Below are positions 27,595 through 35,956 of a DNA stretch of 57,902 bases, in pieces (within the stretch, counting starts at the first letter, position 1; every line of letters starts with the position of its first letter). Both the position numbers and the translations under genes were made by a program. The notes below the pieces were generated by a model. That model saw only the letters and a list, made by a program, of their open reading frames with translations, did not search any database and was not told where the DNA came from. Origin of the DNA: Microterricola pindariensis (GTDB taxonomy: Bacteria > Actinomycetota > Actinomycetes > Actinomycetales > Microbacteriaceae); the NCBI RefSeq assembly GCF_002936985.1, contig NZ_MPZN01000021.1:1-57902 (forward strand), read 5' to 3'.

Positions 27595-28341
27595 TTACGG
27601 GCGCGCGGCTTGGCGCTCGATGACGGCCTGGAACGTCTCCAGCGGGTGGGCGCCGGCAATGCCCTCGTCACCGATGAGGAACAGCGGTGTGCTCGTCGCG
27701 CCGATGGACTGCGCCTCCTGCAGGTCCGCCTGCACGGCGGCACGGTGCGTCTCGGAGTCGAGCCCCAGCTCGAACGCGGCCAGGTCGGGCACGCCGACCT
27801 GCTCGGCGAAGCCGATCAGCATCGCCCGGTCGATGTCGGGGTGGCCGCGCTCCGGGGCCGCGGCGGCGACGGCCGCGTTGTACTCCCAGAACAGCCCCTG
27901 ATCGCCGGCCGCGCGGGCGGCGATGGCGGTCTGGACCGACTGCTCGCCGAAGATCGGCAGGTCGCGCCACTCGATGCGCAGGGTGCCGTCGGCGAGGTAC
28001 TGCTCCATGATCTTCGGCATCGTGTCGCGGGTGAACAGGCTGCAGAACGGGCAGCGGTAGTCGGCGTACTCGATCATCACGACGGGGGCGTCGACGGCGC
28101 CGAGGGCGGTCGGGTCGCCGTCGATGCGGCGGGCCAGGTCTGGCACGCCGGATGCCGTCTGCTGCTGCTCGGCGCCGGGCTCTGCCTGGCCGGGGGCCGT
28201 CTGGCCGGGAGTCGCGGACGCGTTTCCGCCGAGCGGGGAGTTCATCACGATGGCGGTGCCGAGCCCGCCGAGGAGCGCGGATCCGAGGGCGATGACGATC
28301 ACGCTGGAGAGGCGAAACCGCCGTTGTGAGTTCGCGGCCAT
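27595..28341 (-). CDS. DsbA-family membrane-anchored thioredoxin-like protein
   Basis: The 248-aa protein has an N-terminal membrane anchor (~residues 11-33), a Pro/Gly/Gln-rich linker, then a DsbA/DSBA-like domain with active site YRCPFCSLF (~96-99) and the cis-Pro region GATSTPLFLIG. AGGGGAG lies 8 nt before the ATG. It probably exchanges disulfides with CcdA outside the cell membrane. Confidence 0.92.
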   Translation of the reverse strand: MAANSQRRFRLSSVIVIALGSALLGGLGTAIVMNSPLGGNASATPGQTAPGQAEPGAEQQQTASGVPDLARRIDGDPTALGAVDAPVVMIEYADYRCPFCSLFTRDTMPKIMEQYLADGTLRIEWRDLPIFGEQSVQTAIAARAAGDQGLFWEYNAAVAAAAPERGHPDIDRAMLIGFAEQVGVPDLAAFELGLDSETHRAAVQADLQEAQSIGATSTPLFLIGDEGIAGAHPLETFQAVIERQAARP

Positions 28342-28356
28342 GTCTCGTTCTCCCCT

Positions 28357-28397
28357 GTTTCGTACCCGTATATGCCCAGTTTCGTACCGGTATATGC
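28357..28397. promoter_or_regulatory. two 19-bp direct repeats upstream of the DsbA-like gene
   Basis: GTTTCGTACCCGTATATGC and GTTTCGTACCGGTATATGC (plus strand) begin 22 bp apart, about two helical turns, and end 16 bp before the gene. They differ at one base. A dimer-of-dimers operator or a duplicated promoter element fits. Confidence 0.55.
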
Positions 28398-28399
28398 AG

Positions 28400-28429
28400 A
28401 GAAGGCCTCCGGAGAACCGGAGGCCTTCT
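28400..28429 (-). terminator. terminator of tRNA-Glu copy 1
   Basis: A perfect 13-bp stem (AGAAGGCCTCCGG and complement) with a 4-nt loop lies 10 bp downstream of the tRNA. Confidence 0.85.
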
Positions 28430-28439
28430 ACCTGTGTTG

Positions 28440-28512
28440 TGACCCCAACCGGATTTGAACCGGTGCTGCCGCCGTGAGAGGGCGGTGTCCTAGGCCGCTA
28501 AACGATGGGGCC
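28440..28512 (-). tRNA. tRNA-Glu(CTC), copy 1
   Basis: 73 nt; it folds as a cloverleaf with acceptor GGCCCCA/TGGGGTC (one G-U), anticodon arm ACCGCCCTCTCACGGCGG with CTC, and TTCAAAT in the T loop; no encoded CCA. It is identical to the copy at 29151-29223. Confidence 0.96.
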
Positions 28513-28529
28513 GTTTTTGCAACTCGTCA

Positions 28530-28535
28530 ATTATG
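28530..28535 (-). promoter_or_regulatory. -10 element of tRNA-Glu copy 1
   Basis: CATAAT lies 18 nt before the first tRNA base, the same distance as CATACT before copy 2; the flanking GTTTTTGCAACT is shared by both copies. Confidence 0.5.
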
Positions 28536-28646
28536 CCACAGCTTTCGGTGCCACTCTGACACGGACGGCCATCGACCCGCACCAACACTGGGCTCTCGCG
28601 GGCCGGCCGCCGCGCGGCCCGGGCGGGTCGCGGCCCTTCGCCGCGG

Positions 28647-29028
28647 CTGTTGGCTTCGGTCGCCGGCGCTCCCCCGAGCCAACGCGGAGATGCACGTCGG
28701 CTTGAGCGAGGAACGAGCGAAGCCCCGCAGCCCACCCGATCGGGCCGCAGCCGGGGCGTGGCTGTTGGCTTCGGTCGCTGGCGCTCCCTCGAGCCGGCGT
28801 GGGGATGCACGTCGGCTTGAGCGAGGAACGAGCGAAGCCCCGCAGCCGACCCGATCGGGTCGCAGCCGGGGAGTGGCTGTTGGCTTCGGTCGCTGGCGCT
28901 CCCTCGAGCCGGCGTGGAGATGCACGTCGGCTTGAGCGAGGAACGAGCGAAGCCCCGCAGCCGACCCGATCGGGTCGCAGCCGGGGAGTGACTGTTGGCT
29001 TCGGTCGCCGGCGCTCCCTCGAGCCAAC
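28647..29028. repeat. 115-bp tandem repeat array between the two tRNA-Glu genes
   Basis: The marker CTGTTGGCTTCGGTCG occurs at 28647, 28762, 28877 and 28992, exactly 115 bp apart: three full units and a 37-bp partial. Units contain TGCACGTCGGCTTGAGCGAG and, in units 2 and 3, the perfect palindrome CGACCCGATCGGGTCG (unit 1 differs). The period is not a multiple of three, so ORFs across it are spurious. No gene is visible between 28536 and 29112. Confidence 0.95.
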
Positions 29029-29039
29029 GGGGGGCGGGC

Positions 29040-29075
29040 GGGGCGACAGGCTCGACCAGCGGGAGCTCCCCCGCG
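29040..29075. repeat. dispersed CGACAGGCTC repeat, copy 2
   Basis: CGACAGGCTCGACCAGCGGG followed by AGCTCCCCCGC matches the element at 20936 (CGACAGGCTCACCCAGCGGG). It ends in a short GGGAGCTCCC palindrome. Such short interspersed elements are frequent in Microbacteriaceae as I recall them. Confidence 0.5.
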
Positions 29076-29112
29076 TGCGCCTGGAGCCGGCGCGAAACTG
29101 CGCCGGAAACAC

Positions 29113-29142
29113 AGAAAGCCTCCGGATTACCGGAGGCTTTCT
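29113..29142 (-). terminator. terminator of tRNA-Glu copy 2
   Basis: A perfect 13-bp stem (AGAAAGCCTCCGG and complement) with loop ATTA lies 8 bp downstream of the tRNA; it differs from the copy 1 terminator by one base pair and the loop. Confidence 0.85.
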
Positions 29143-29150
29143 GACGTGTG

Positions 29151-29223
29151 TGACCCCAACCGGATTTGAACCGGTGCTGCCGCCGTGAGAGGGCGGTGTC
29201 CTAGGCCGCTAAACGATGGGGCC
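29151..29223 (-). tRNA. tRNA-Glu(CTC), copy 2
   Basis: 73 nt, identical to copy 1, 711 bp away. The same cloverleaf, anticodon CTC. Both copies read leftwards and have their own promoter and terminator. Confidence 0.96.
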
Positions 29224-29240
29224 GTTTTTGCAACTTGAAA

Positions 29241-29270
29241 AGTATGTCACACGGTGTGGGGGCATTCCAA
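29241..29270 (-). promoter_or_regulatory. promoter of tRNA-Glu copy 2
   Basis: On the minus strand, -35 TTGGAA (29270-29265), an 18-nt spacer and -10 CATACT (29246-29241). Confidence 0.5.
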
Positions 29271-29310
29271 ATTGATGCAGTCCCGGGCGTTTTGCCCGGC
29301 CCGTGAGCGC

Positions 29311-30213
29311 TCAGACCAGCATTCTCAGGGCGCCGGGAACGACCGCCACCTCAAGCGGCAGCGGGCCGACCCGCTCCCCGTCGGCGTAGGCGACGACGTC
29401 GGCCGCGGCCAGCGTCACGGTGCGCACCCGCGTGATCTCGACCTCCGGCTCGCCCACGTGCTCCCCCGCGAAGACGCGCGGGAAGAGTCTCAGGAACCGC
29501 GGCTTGGAGAGCGCGCTGACGATGAGCAGGTCCAGCTCGCCGTCGTCGAGCTCGGCGTCCGGGGTGATCTTCATGCCGCCGCCGATCGACACCCCGTTGG
29601 ACACCGCAATGAGCATCGCGCTGACCTCGCGGGCGACGCCATCGACGACCAGCGAATAGCGGATCGGCTTGAAGCTGACCAGCTCGCGCACCATCGCGAT
29701 GGTGTACCGGCTCGGCCCGCGCGGGCGCGTCATCCGGTTGGCGCGCTCGTTCACCCGCGCGTCGAAGCCGGCGGAGAGGGCCCCGCAGAACCAGGTGGTG
29801 AGGCCGCCGTGCCGCACCCGGGCCGCGTCGATGACGCGCGGCTCCCGCTGCAGCGCCGCGAGCAGCAGGTCGATGCCCGCCTCCGCGTCGTCGATGGGCA
29901 GGCCGAGCGCCCTGGCCATGTCGTTGCCGGTTCCGGATGCCACGATGCCCAGTGGCGTCGCCGTGCCGGCCACCAGATTGGCGCCGAGCGACACCATTCC
30001 GTCGCCGCCGACGACGATCAGCGCGTCGGTGCCGAGGGCGACGGCATCCTCTGCCTCCCGGCGGAGCAGTTCGAGGTTGGGCTCGCGCAGCATCGCCACC
30101 TGGTGGCCGGCCTCGGCCAACCGCTCGGCGACCCGCGGGCCGACGTCGCGGCGGCGCCCGAAGGAGGCATTCGGGTTGATCGCCACGGTCAGGCGCAGAG
30201 GAGCAGACAGCAT
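29311..30213 (-). CDS. diacylglycerol kinase-family lipid kinase
   Basis: The 300-aa protein has the catalytic-domain motifs VVGGDGMVSLGANL and SGTGNDMARALGLP, INPNASFGRR at the N-terminus and an acidic ISIGGG/PDAELDDGELD segment. It phosphorylates a lipid such as diacylglycerol, recycling it into phospholipid synthesis. The ATG at 30213 is preceded by CATAAT and 6 nt (leaderless). A much longer upstream frame is only the complement of the neighbouring gene. Confidence 0.93.
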   Translation of the reverse strand: MLSAPLRLTVAINPNASFGRRRDVGPRVAERLAEAGHQVAMLREPNLELLRREAEDAVALGTDALIVVGGDGMVSLGANLVAGTATPLGIVASGTGNDMARALGLPIDDAEAGIDLLLAALQREPRVIDAARVRHGGLTTWFCGALSAGFDARVNERANRMTRPRGPSRYTIAMVRELVSFKPIRYSLVVDGVAREVSAMLIAVSNGVSIGGGMKITPDAELDDGELDLLIVSALSKPRFLRLFPRVFAGEHVGEPEVEITRVRTVTLAAADVVAYADGERVGPLPLEVAVVPGALRMLV

Positions 30214-30219
30214 AGGCCG

Positions 30220-30225
30220 ATTATG
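30220..30225 (-). promoter_or_regulatory. -10 element, leaderless promoter of the lipid kinase gene
   Basis: CATAAT lies 6 nt before the ATG on the minus strand. Confidence 0.5.
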
Positions 30226-30300
30226 GGGGTGATCGGCGGGCCGGCACCAATTGGGCGCTGCGTGTTGCGGCCGGGGGTGACACGGTGTTTGCTCGAGGGC

Positions 30301-30945
30301 ATGCGCATCACGAAACTGGAACACGCGGCGGTCATCATCGAGAACGCGGGCGAGACGCTCATCATCGACCCGGGCAAGTTCACCCGCCCGATCGAGCCGG
30401 ACGCCTCGGTCGTCGCCGTCGTGATCACCCATCTGCACGATGACCACTGGACGCCGGAGCAGCTGGAGCGCATCCGCGCCGCCAGCCCCGGGGTCACCCT
30501 GTTCGGCCCGGCCGGTGTCGTGGCCGCTGCCGCCACGGCCGGCATCCCTGTGCAGCCGGTCGCAGCCGGCGACAGCGTCGTCGTCGGCGGCTTCGAGCTG
30601 CGCTTCTTCGGCGGCACGCATGCGCTCATCCACCGCTCGATCCCGCTGATCGACAATGTCGGTGTGCTGGTCAACGGGTGCTTCTACTACGGCGGCGACT
30701 CCTTCGACGCTCCGGCCGACACGGTCGTCGAGGTGCTGGCCGTGCCGGCCGCCGCCCCCTGGATGAAGCTGTCGGAGGCGATGGACTACGTCGAGGCGGT
30801 CGCGCCGAGGCACAGCTTCCCGACGCACGAGATGCTGCTCTCGGACGCCGGCAAGGCGCTCTCCAACGCCAGGCTCGCGTGGAGCACGGAACAGGCCGGC
30901 GGGCAGTTCAGCCCGCTCACGCCGGGCGAGTCCATCGAGATTTAG
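30301..30945 (+). CDS. metallo-beta-lactamase-fold (UlaG-like) hydrolase
   Basis: The 214-aa protein has the metal motif THLHDDHW at ~44-51, preceded by TLIIDPGKF; further features are GGTHALIH and FYYGGDSFD. The fold is the beta-lactamase superfamily as in UlaG-type proteins. Substrate unknown. The stop shares TTAG with the convergent penicillin-binding protein gene. Confidence 0.9.
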   Translation: MRITKLEHAAVIIENAGETLIIDPGKFTRPIEPDASVVAVVITHLHDDHWTPEQLERIRAASPGVTLFGPAGVVAAAATAGIPVQPVAAGDSVVVGGFELRFFGGTHALIHRSIPLIDNVGVLVNGCFYYGGDSFDAPADTVVEVLAVPAAAPWMKLSEAMDYVEAVAPRHSFPTHEMLLSDAGKALSNARLAWSTEQAGGQFSPLTPGESIEI

Positions 30946-33149
30946 CCACTCGGCCGGAGCGCCGTCGACGGCGAGATGGTGGTGAACGGATTGCCGCCGT
31001 ACTTCGCGTTCGCCACCGACATCACGGCCGACCACATGCGGTGCCTGGCCGTGGAGGCCAGCCCGCTGTCGAAGTAGGTCGCCCGCTGGTTGGCCTCCCC
31101 CGTCACACTGACGACGGCCGCAACGGTGGCGACCTCGCTGCTCGCCCCGTTCATCCAGGTGTCCTTGTTGCCGTCGGTCGTGCCGGTCTTGCCGATCATG
31201 GGCACGCGGGGCGACGTCGACGTCCACGACTGCGTGGCAGTGCCGCTGGTCAGCACCCCTTGCAGGGCGAAGTGCATGGCGGCGGCGACATCCGGCGACA
31301 CCGACTGTTGGCAGACCGACTGTGGCACAGGCAGCTCAGCGCCGCTCGAGTCGACGATGCGATCGATCGCGACGGCGCTGCAGGTCACGCCGTTGTTCGC
31401 GATGCCGGCGAACGCGACTGCCATGCTGAGCGGCGCGACCTCGTTGATGCCGATGACCGCCGATGCGCTCTGCACGAGTGGCTCGCCGTCGGCCCTGTGC
31501 ATGTCGAATGCCTCCGCCGTCTTGCGGATGCCGCAGAGATCGAGCTTCTTGGCCATGCCGATGTAACCGGTGTTGATCGACTGCAGCGTCGACTGCAGCG
31601 CCGTGTAGTTGGCGCCGGCCTCATTGGCGTCGTTCTTCGGACTCCAGTGCTCGCTGTCGTAGTTCTGCGGCCCCAGGCAGCTGTCTTTGAAGGTGCCCCA
31701 GCTCGCCTTCGGCCGGGAGTCGACCCGCTCGTTCAACGAATGCCCCTCCTTCAACCACTGGGCCAGCGTGAACACCTTGTACCCCGAACCCGGCTGGAAC
31801 CCACCGGAACCGCCCTGGTTGTAGTCGGTGTTGTAGTTGAGCGCGGTGTACGTGGGGTCAGCGCCGGCGACCGCCGGGTCTTGGGTGTACGCCTTGTTCT
31901 GCACCATCGCGAGCACCCGGCCGCTGCCGACCTCCACACTCGAGATGACGCCTCCGACGTCCCACCCCGGGTAGCTCAGCGGCACGTTCTCGCCCATGGC
32001 GCGCGTCGCCGCATTCTGCAGGTCCATGTCGAGCGTGGTGTACACGTTGTAGCCGCCGCGGCGGAAGTTGAGCAGGCGGGTGTCGGCATCGGCCCCGAAG
32101 ACGGGGTCCGTCTGCAGCACCGCGCTGACGTAGTCGCAGAAGAACGCGGAGGGGCCAGCCGTCTGGCAGCCAGTGCTCGGCTCCGTGATCTGGGGCTCGA
32201 TGGGGGCGGCGACAGCCTCGTCGTGCTGCTGCTGGGTGATCTTGTCGTAGCGCAGCATCTGGTCGAGGATGTAGTCGCGCCTGGTGCGATTGGCCGCGTA
32301 GCCGTTGGCGGCGCCGTTCGAGAAGCTGTCCGGGTTGTCCAGCTGGAACTTCACCGGGTTGTTGACGATGGCCATCAGGCTGGCCGACTGGGAGAGGGTC
32401 AGTGCGGATGCCGAGGTGTTGAAGTAGTAGTTGGCTGCCGCTTCGATGCCATACACCCGGCCGCCGAATCCGGCGATGTTCAGGTAGCCGAGAAGCACCT
32501 GATCTTTGGTGTACCGCTTCTCCACCCCGAGCGCCAGGCGCATCTCCTTGAGCTTGCGCGACGCAGACGTCGCGGTCGCCTCGTCGTAGCAGCTCATCCG
32601 CTTCGCCTCTGTGGCCTCGAGCTCGCAGGTCTGCACGCGCACATTCTTGACGTACTGCTGGGCGATCGAGGAGCCGCCCTGAATCTGGTCGCCGAGCACC
32701 GTCATCGCCACGGCGCGCAGCGTGCCCTGGGCGTCGATGCCGTTGTGCTCGTAGTAGCGCGGGTCCTCGCCGGCGATCGTCGCATCCTTGACGAACTGGC
32801 CCACCTGGTCCCAGCCCACCTCGACGCGGTTCTGGTCGTAGAACGAGGCGAGCAGGATCGGCGTGCCATCGGTCTGCATCGCGTAGATGTTGCTCTTCTG
32901 GGAGAGCGGGGTGATGGCGAGGTATTCGGGGAGACCCTCGAAGTAGGCCATCGAGTTGCTCGCGGCCAGACCGCCCAGGGCGACGACGGGGGTGACAGCG
33001 CCGGCCACGAGCACCCCGCAGGCGATGGCGGCGGCCACGAGGCCGAGCAGCCCGCCGATCACTCCCCCCGGGCTTCGCGTCTCGGTGAAGGAGGGCTTCT
33101 GAGGTTTCTTTCGGCCCACTGGATCACACCCGTCCTGCACACTCATCAA
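30942..33149 (-). CDS. class A penicillin-binding protein (glycosyltransferase and transpeptidase)
   Basis: The ~735-aa bifunctional cell-wall polymerase has one membrane segment (~28-62). The GT51 domain carries catalytic Glu in AGEDPRYYEHNG (~128) and QGGSSIAQQYVKN. The transpeptidase domain has SGYK in FQPGSGYKVF (~450, active Ser), SINTGY (SxN) and GKTGTTDG (~652). The start is uncertain: TTG 33149, ATG 33146, or GTG 33119 (MGRKKPQ), which is closest to the family N-terminus. Confidence 0.95.
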   Translation of the reverse strand: MMSVQDGCDPVGRKKPQKPSFTETRSPGGVIGGLLGLVAAAIACGVLVAGAVTPVVALGGLAASNSMAYFEGLPEYLAITPLSQKSNIYAMQTDGTPILLASFYDQNRVEVGWDQVGQFVKDATIAGEDPRYYEHNGIDAQGTLRAVAMTVLGDQIQGGSSIAQQYVKNVRVQTCELEATEAKRMSCYDEATATSASRKLKEMRLALGVEKRYTKDQVLLGYLNIAGFGGRVYGIEAAANYYFNTSASALTLSQSASLMAIVNNPVKFQLDNPDSFSNGAANGYAANRTRRDYILDQMLRYDKITQQQHDEAVAAPIEPQITEPSTGCQTAGPSAFFCDYVSAVLQTDPVFGADADTRLLNFRRGGYNVYTTLDMDLQNAATRAMGENVPLSYPGWDVGGVISSVEVGSGRVLAMVQNKAYTQDPAVAGADPTYTALNYNTDYNQGGSGGFQPGSGYKVFTLAQWLKEGHSLNERVDSRPKASWGTFKDSCLGPQNYDSEHWSPKNDANEAGANYTALQSTLQSINTGYIGMAKKLDLCGIRKTAEAFDMHRADGEPLVQSASAVIGINEVAPLSMAVAFAGIANNGVTCSAVAIDRIVDSSGAELPVPQSVCQQSVSPDVAAAMHFALQGVLTSGTATQSWTSTSPRVPMIGKTGTTDGNKDTWMNGASSEVATVAAVVSVTGEANQRATYFDSGLASTARHRMWSAVMSVANAKYGGNPFTTISPSTALRPSG

Positions 33150-33206
33150 CCCAACCGGAGTTCAATGGAACAACATCGAATCGTCGAAGTCCAGAGATTC
33201 CAGCCA

Positions 33207-33234
33207 GAAAATGAGCCGTCCTCGGCTAATTTTC
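33207..33234 (-). terminator. terminator downstream of the APC permease gene
   Basis: GAAAAT and ATTTTC flank AGCCG/CGGCT around a 4-nt loop, giving a Rho-independent-like hairpin with a T run in the minus direction; it overlaps the permease stop codon. Confidence 0.65.
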
Positions 33235-34516
33235 AGGCCCTGGAACGGCGGGCGCTGGCCTTCCAGACGAAGTCGATGATGATGGACAGGGCGATGATGC
33301 CGACGAGTGCGATGGCGCTCGTCGGCTCCTCGGCGAGGGTCGTGGTGCAGAACACGATGAAGGTGCCCAACGTCGTGATGAGGGCGATCACCAGCACGAC
33401 GATGCTGGCGCCGGTGATGCGGAACAGCCGGAAGTGCGCGACCGTGACGGCGGAGAAAACCAGCAGGGCGACCGCGCTGCCGATGGAGGCGATCTTGTTC
33501 ACGTCGAAGCCGACGACCAGCGTGATCGCGAGTGCCGCCATGACGAGCAGTCCGACCGGGAACCGCCCGACCGAGCGGCCGAAGACGGGCGGGAACTGTC
33601 CGACCGAGGCGAGGTGGGCCGTCATCCCGATCGACGGGTAGAGCCCGGCGTTGACGGCGCCCGTCGTCGAGAAGAGCGCCGTGATCACCATGAGCACGTA
33701 GCCGGCCTGGCCCAGCACCGGCTTCGCCGCCTCGGCGAGCGCGGTGCTGCCGTACTCGACGACCTGGTCGGCGGTGAGAGTGCCGAAGACGCCCAGGGAG
33801 ACGGCGACGTAGATCGTCGTGGCGATGGCGATGGCCAGGTAGATGGCCGTGGGCAACTGGCGGGCCGGGTTGGGGAGGTCCTTGGCGGTGAAGGTGATCA
33901 CACCGAAGCCGAGGAAGGCGAAGAAGGTGAGTGCGACGCTGGCAACGATCTCCTGGACCCCCGGGTAGCCAGACGGCGCGAGCAGCGCCGGGTTCCAGGT
34001 GGCGATGGTGACCGCCGCGAAGACGACCAGGATGCCGAGCACCACGATCACGATGACCGATTGCACGCGGGCGACGGCTGTCGGGCCGACCGCGTTCAGC
34101 CCCGTCATGACGAGCACCAGCGCCACAGCCAGCGCCTTCGCCCAGAACGGGTCTCCGTCGGCGACGACCGAGCTGGCGTAGCTGCCGAAGGAGGAGGCGA
34201 TCATGGCGACGACGATGGACCCGGCGGAGAAGAACAGCCACGAACCGATGCCGGTCAGGTGGCCCTCCCCGAACCCGCGGCTGAGGAAGGTGAGGATGCC
34301 GCCGCCGGAGGGATACTGGGCGCCGAGTTTGGCGAACGAGTAGCCCTGCAGTGCGGCGATGATCCCGGCGATGAGGAACGACAGCCAGACGGCCGACCCC
34401 GCCACCGCGCCCGCCGCGCCCAGCAGGGCGAAGATCCCGGCGCCGACCATCGAGCCGACGCCGATGAACGTCGCCTGGAGGACGGTCATCCTCTTCGTGC
34501 CCGTTGGAGCGGACAT
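33233..34516 (-). CDS. APC-superfamily amino acid permease
   Basis: The 427-aa membrane protein has ~12 helices. GVGSMVGAGIFALLGAAGAV at ~19-38 is the unwound helix-1 substrate site of APC transporters, and FFAFLGFGVITFTAKDLPNP is the conserved helix-6 region. It is the last gene of a three-gene minus-strand unit after a Dcu transporter and an M20 peptidase, suggesting uptake of amino acids or peptides for catabolism. Confidence 0.93.
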   Translation of the reverse strand: MSAPTGTKRMTVLQATFIGVGSMVGAGIFALLGAAGAVAGSAVWLSFLIAGIIAALQGYSFAKLGAQYPSGGGILTFLSRGFGEGHLTGIGSWLFFSAGSIVVAMIASSFGSYASSVVADGDPFWAKALAVALVLVMTGLNAVGPTAVARVQSVIVIVVLGILVVFAAVTIATWNPALLAPSGYPGVQEIVASVALTFFAFLGFGVITFTAKDLPNPARQLPTAIYLAIAIATTIYVAVSLGVFGTLTADQVVEYGSTALAEAAKPVLGQAGYVLMVITALFSTTGAVNAGLYPSIGMTAHLASVGQFPPVFGRSVGRFPVGLLVMAALAITLVVGFDVNKIASIGSAVALLVFSAVTVAHFRLFRITGASIVVLVIALITTLGTFIVFCTTTLAEEPTSAIALVGIIALSIIIDFVWKASARRSRA

Positions 34517-34553
34517 CTCACCCTCCCGCGAAATCGAGGTGGCCGGCGCGTGC

Positions 34554-35909
34554 TCAGCCGCGGGCGGCCTCGGCCAAGTTGAGGATGAACAGCGTCTGCG
34601 CGGCGATCATCCGCTCGATCTCGCCCGGGTCGACGGACTCGTCCGAGGCGTGGATGCGGGACTGCGCCGTGTCCTCCGCGCCCCACAGGATGATCGCCCC
34701 CTGCGGCGCCACCTTCTGCAGTGAGGCCACCAGAGGGATCGACGCCCCGCTGCCGATCGACTCGACGGGCGCACCGTAGGCGTCGGTGAGCGCGGTGGAG
34801 GCGGCGACGATCGCCGGGTGCGACTCGTCCACGGCGAAGGCGTGGCCCACCTTGACCTTCTCCACCTCGACCTGGCAGTTCCAGGGGCGCTGTGCGCGCA
34901 GGTGCGCCATCAGCGCCTCGAGCTGGGCGTCGCCGTCCGAGCCGGGCACGATCCGCATCGAGAGCTTCGCCGTGACCTCCGGCAGCAGCACGTTGGAGGC
35001 CTCCGCCGTGTTCGGCAGGTCCATGCCGAGCACCGTGACTGACGGCTTGGCCCAGATCCGGTCGGAGAGCGTTCCGGTGCCGAGGTACTCGACGTCGGGC
35101 AGGATGGCGGAGCCCTCCCGGTAGACGTCCTCCTCCATGGCCGCGCCGCTCCAGCTACTGCTGTCGACGCCGGGGATGACGGTGTCGCCGTTCTCGTCGT
35201 GCAGCGTGTCGAGGATCCGGATCATGGCGGTCAGCGCGTCGGGCGCCGCCCCGCCGAACATGCCGGAGTGCACCGGGTTGGCGAGGGTGCGCACCGTGAC
35301 GGTGCAGGCGACATCACCGCGGAGCGCGGTCGTGAGCCCGGGCCGCCCGACCCGCTGCGGGCCGATGTCGGCAATCACGTAGGCGTCCGCCGTGAACAGC
35401 TCGGGGTTGGCCTCCACGAACGCCTCCAGGTGCGAGATCGTCTCCTCCTCCCCCTCGACCAGGATCTTGAGGTTGCACGGCAGCTGCGCGCCGAGCAGCT
35501 TGAGCGTTCCGTAGTGGATGATGAGGCCGGACTTGTCGTCGGCCGCGCCGCGCCCGTAGATGCGGCCGTCGGGCTTCGTGATGGGCTCGAACGGCTCACT
35601 CGACCAGCCCTGGCTGGGCGGCGCGGGCTGCACGTCGTAGTGCGCGTACAGCAGCACGGTCGGCGAGCCGGCCGGGCCGGGGATGTCGGCGTACACGCAC
35701 GGGTAGCCGTCTGGCACATCGAGCAGGCTCACGCCCGTCACCCCGGCATCCGTGAACAGCTCGACGACGGCCGCGCCCATCGCGTGCACCGGTTCGGGAT
35801 CGAAGCCGGGGAAGGCGATGGAGGGGATGCGCACGAGACGCTCGAGGCGCTCCAGCACCTCGGGCATGAGCTCTGCGGCTGCGGCGGCGATGCGGCTGGG
35901 GTCGGACAT
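34554..35909 (-). CDS. M20-family metallopeptidase (dipeptidase)
   Basis: The 451-aa di-zinc peptidase has LLYAHYDVQP (first metal His and Asp), RIYGRGAADDKSG (bridging Asp), LVEGEEETIS (catalytic Glu-Glu) and GMFGGAAPDAL; the C-terminal GSGASIPLV and late His region complete the set. M20 members cleave dipeptides or N-acyl amino acids. It lies 47 nt after the Dcu gene and 37 nt before the permease. The ATG 35909 is chosen over an upstream extension that overlaps the Dcu gene. Confidence 0.93.
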   Translation of the reverse strand: MSDPSRIAAAAAELMPEVLERLERLVRIPSIAFPGFDPEPVHAMGAAVVELFTDAGVTGVSLLDVPDGYPCVYADIPGPAGSPTVLLYAHYDVQPAPPSQGWSSEPFEPITKPDGRIYGRGAADDKSGLIIHYGTLKLLGAQLPCNLKILVEGEEETISHLEAFVEANPELFTADAYVIADIGPQRVGRPGLTTALRGDVACTVTVRTLANPVHSGMFGGAAPDALTAMIRILDTLHDENGDTVIPGVDSSSWSGAAMEEDVYREGSAILPDVEYLGTGTLSDRIWAKPSVTVLGMDLPNTAEASNVLLPEVTAKLSMRIVPGSDGDAQLEALMAHLRAQRPWNCQVEVEKVKVGHAFAVDESHPAIVAASTALTDAYGAPVESIGSGASIPLVASLQKVAPQGAIILWGAEDTAQSRIHASDESVDPGEIERMIAAQTLFILNLAEAARG

Positions 35910-35956
35910 GGGTTCCTCCTCGACGGGCTGGGTTCTTGTGCGGTGGTGGGGGGCGC

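Noticed and set aside
28647-29028. Possible CRISPR array.
   Set aside because: Units are long (115 bp), contiguous, with no unique spacers and no cas genes in the window.
28474-29188. Several open frames across the tRNA-Glu spacer encoding repeated peptide blocks.
   Set aside because: They are translations of the 115-bp array, whose period is not a multiple of three; the same DNA would be read in three frames. They also run into the tRNA genes.
30214-31227. Upstream extension of the lipid kinase frame.
   Set aside because: It is the complement of the metallo-beta-lactamase-fold gene and lies upstream of a good leaderless promoter.
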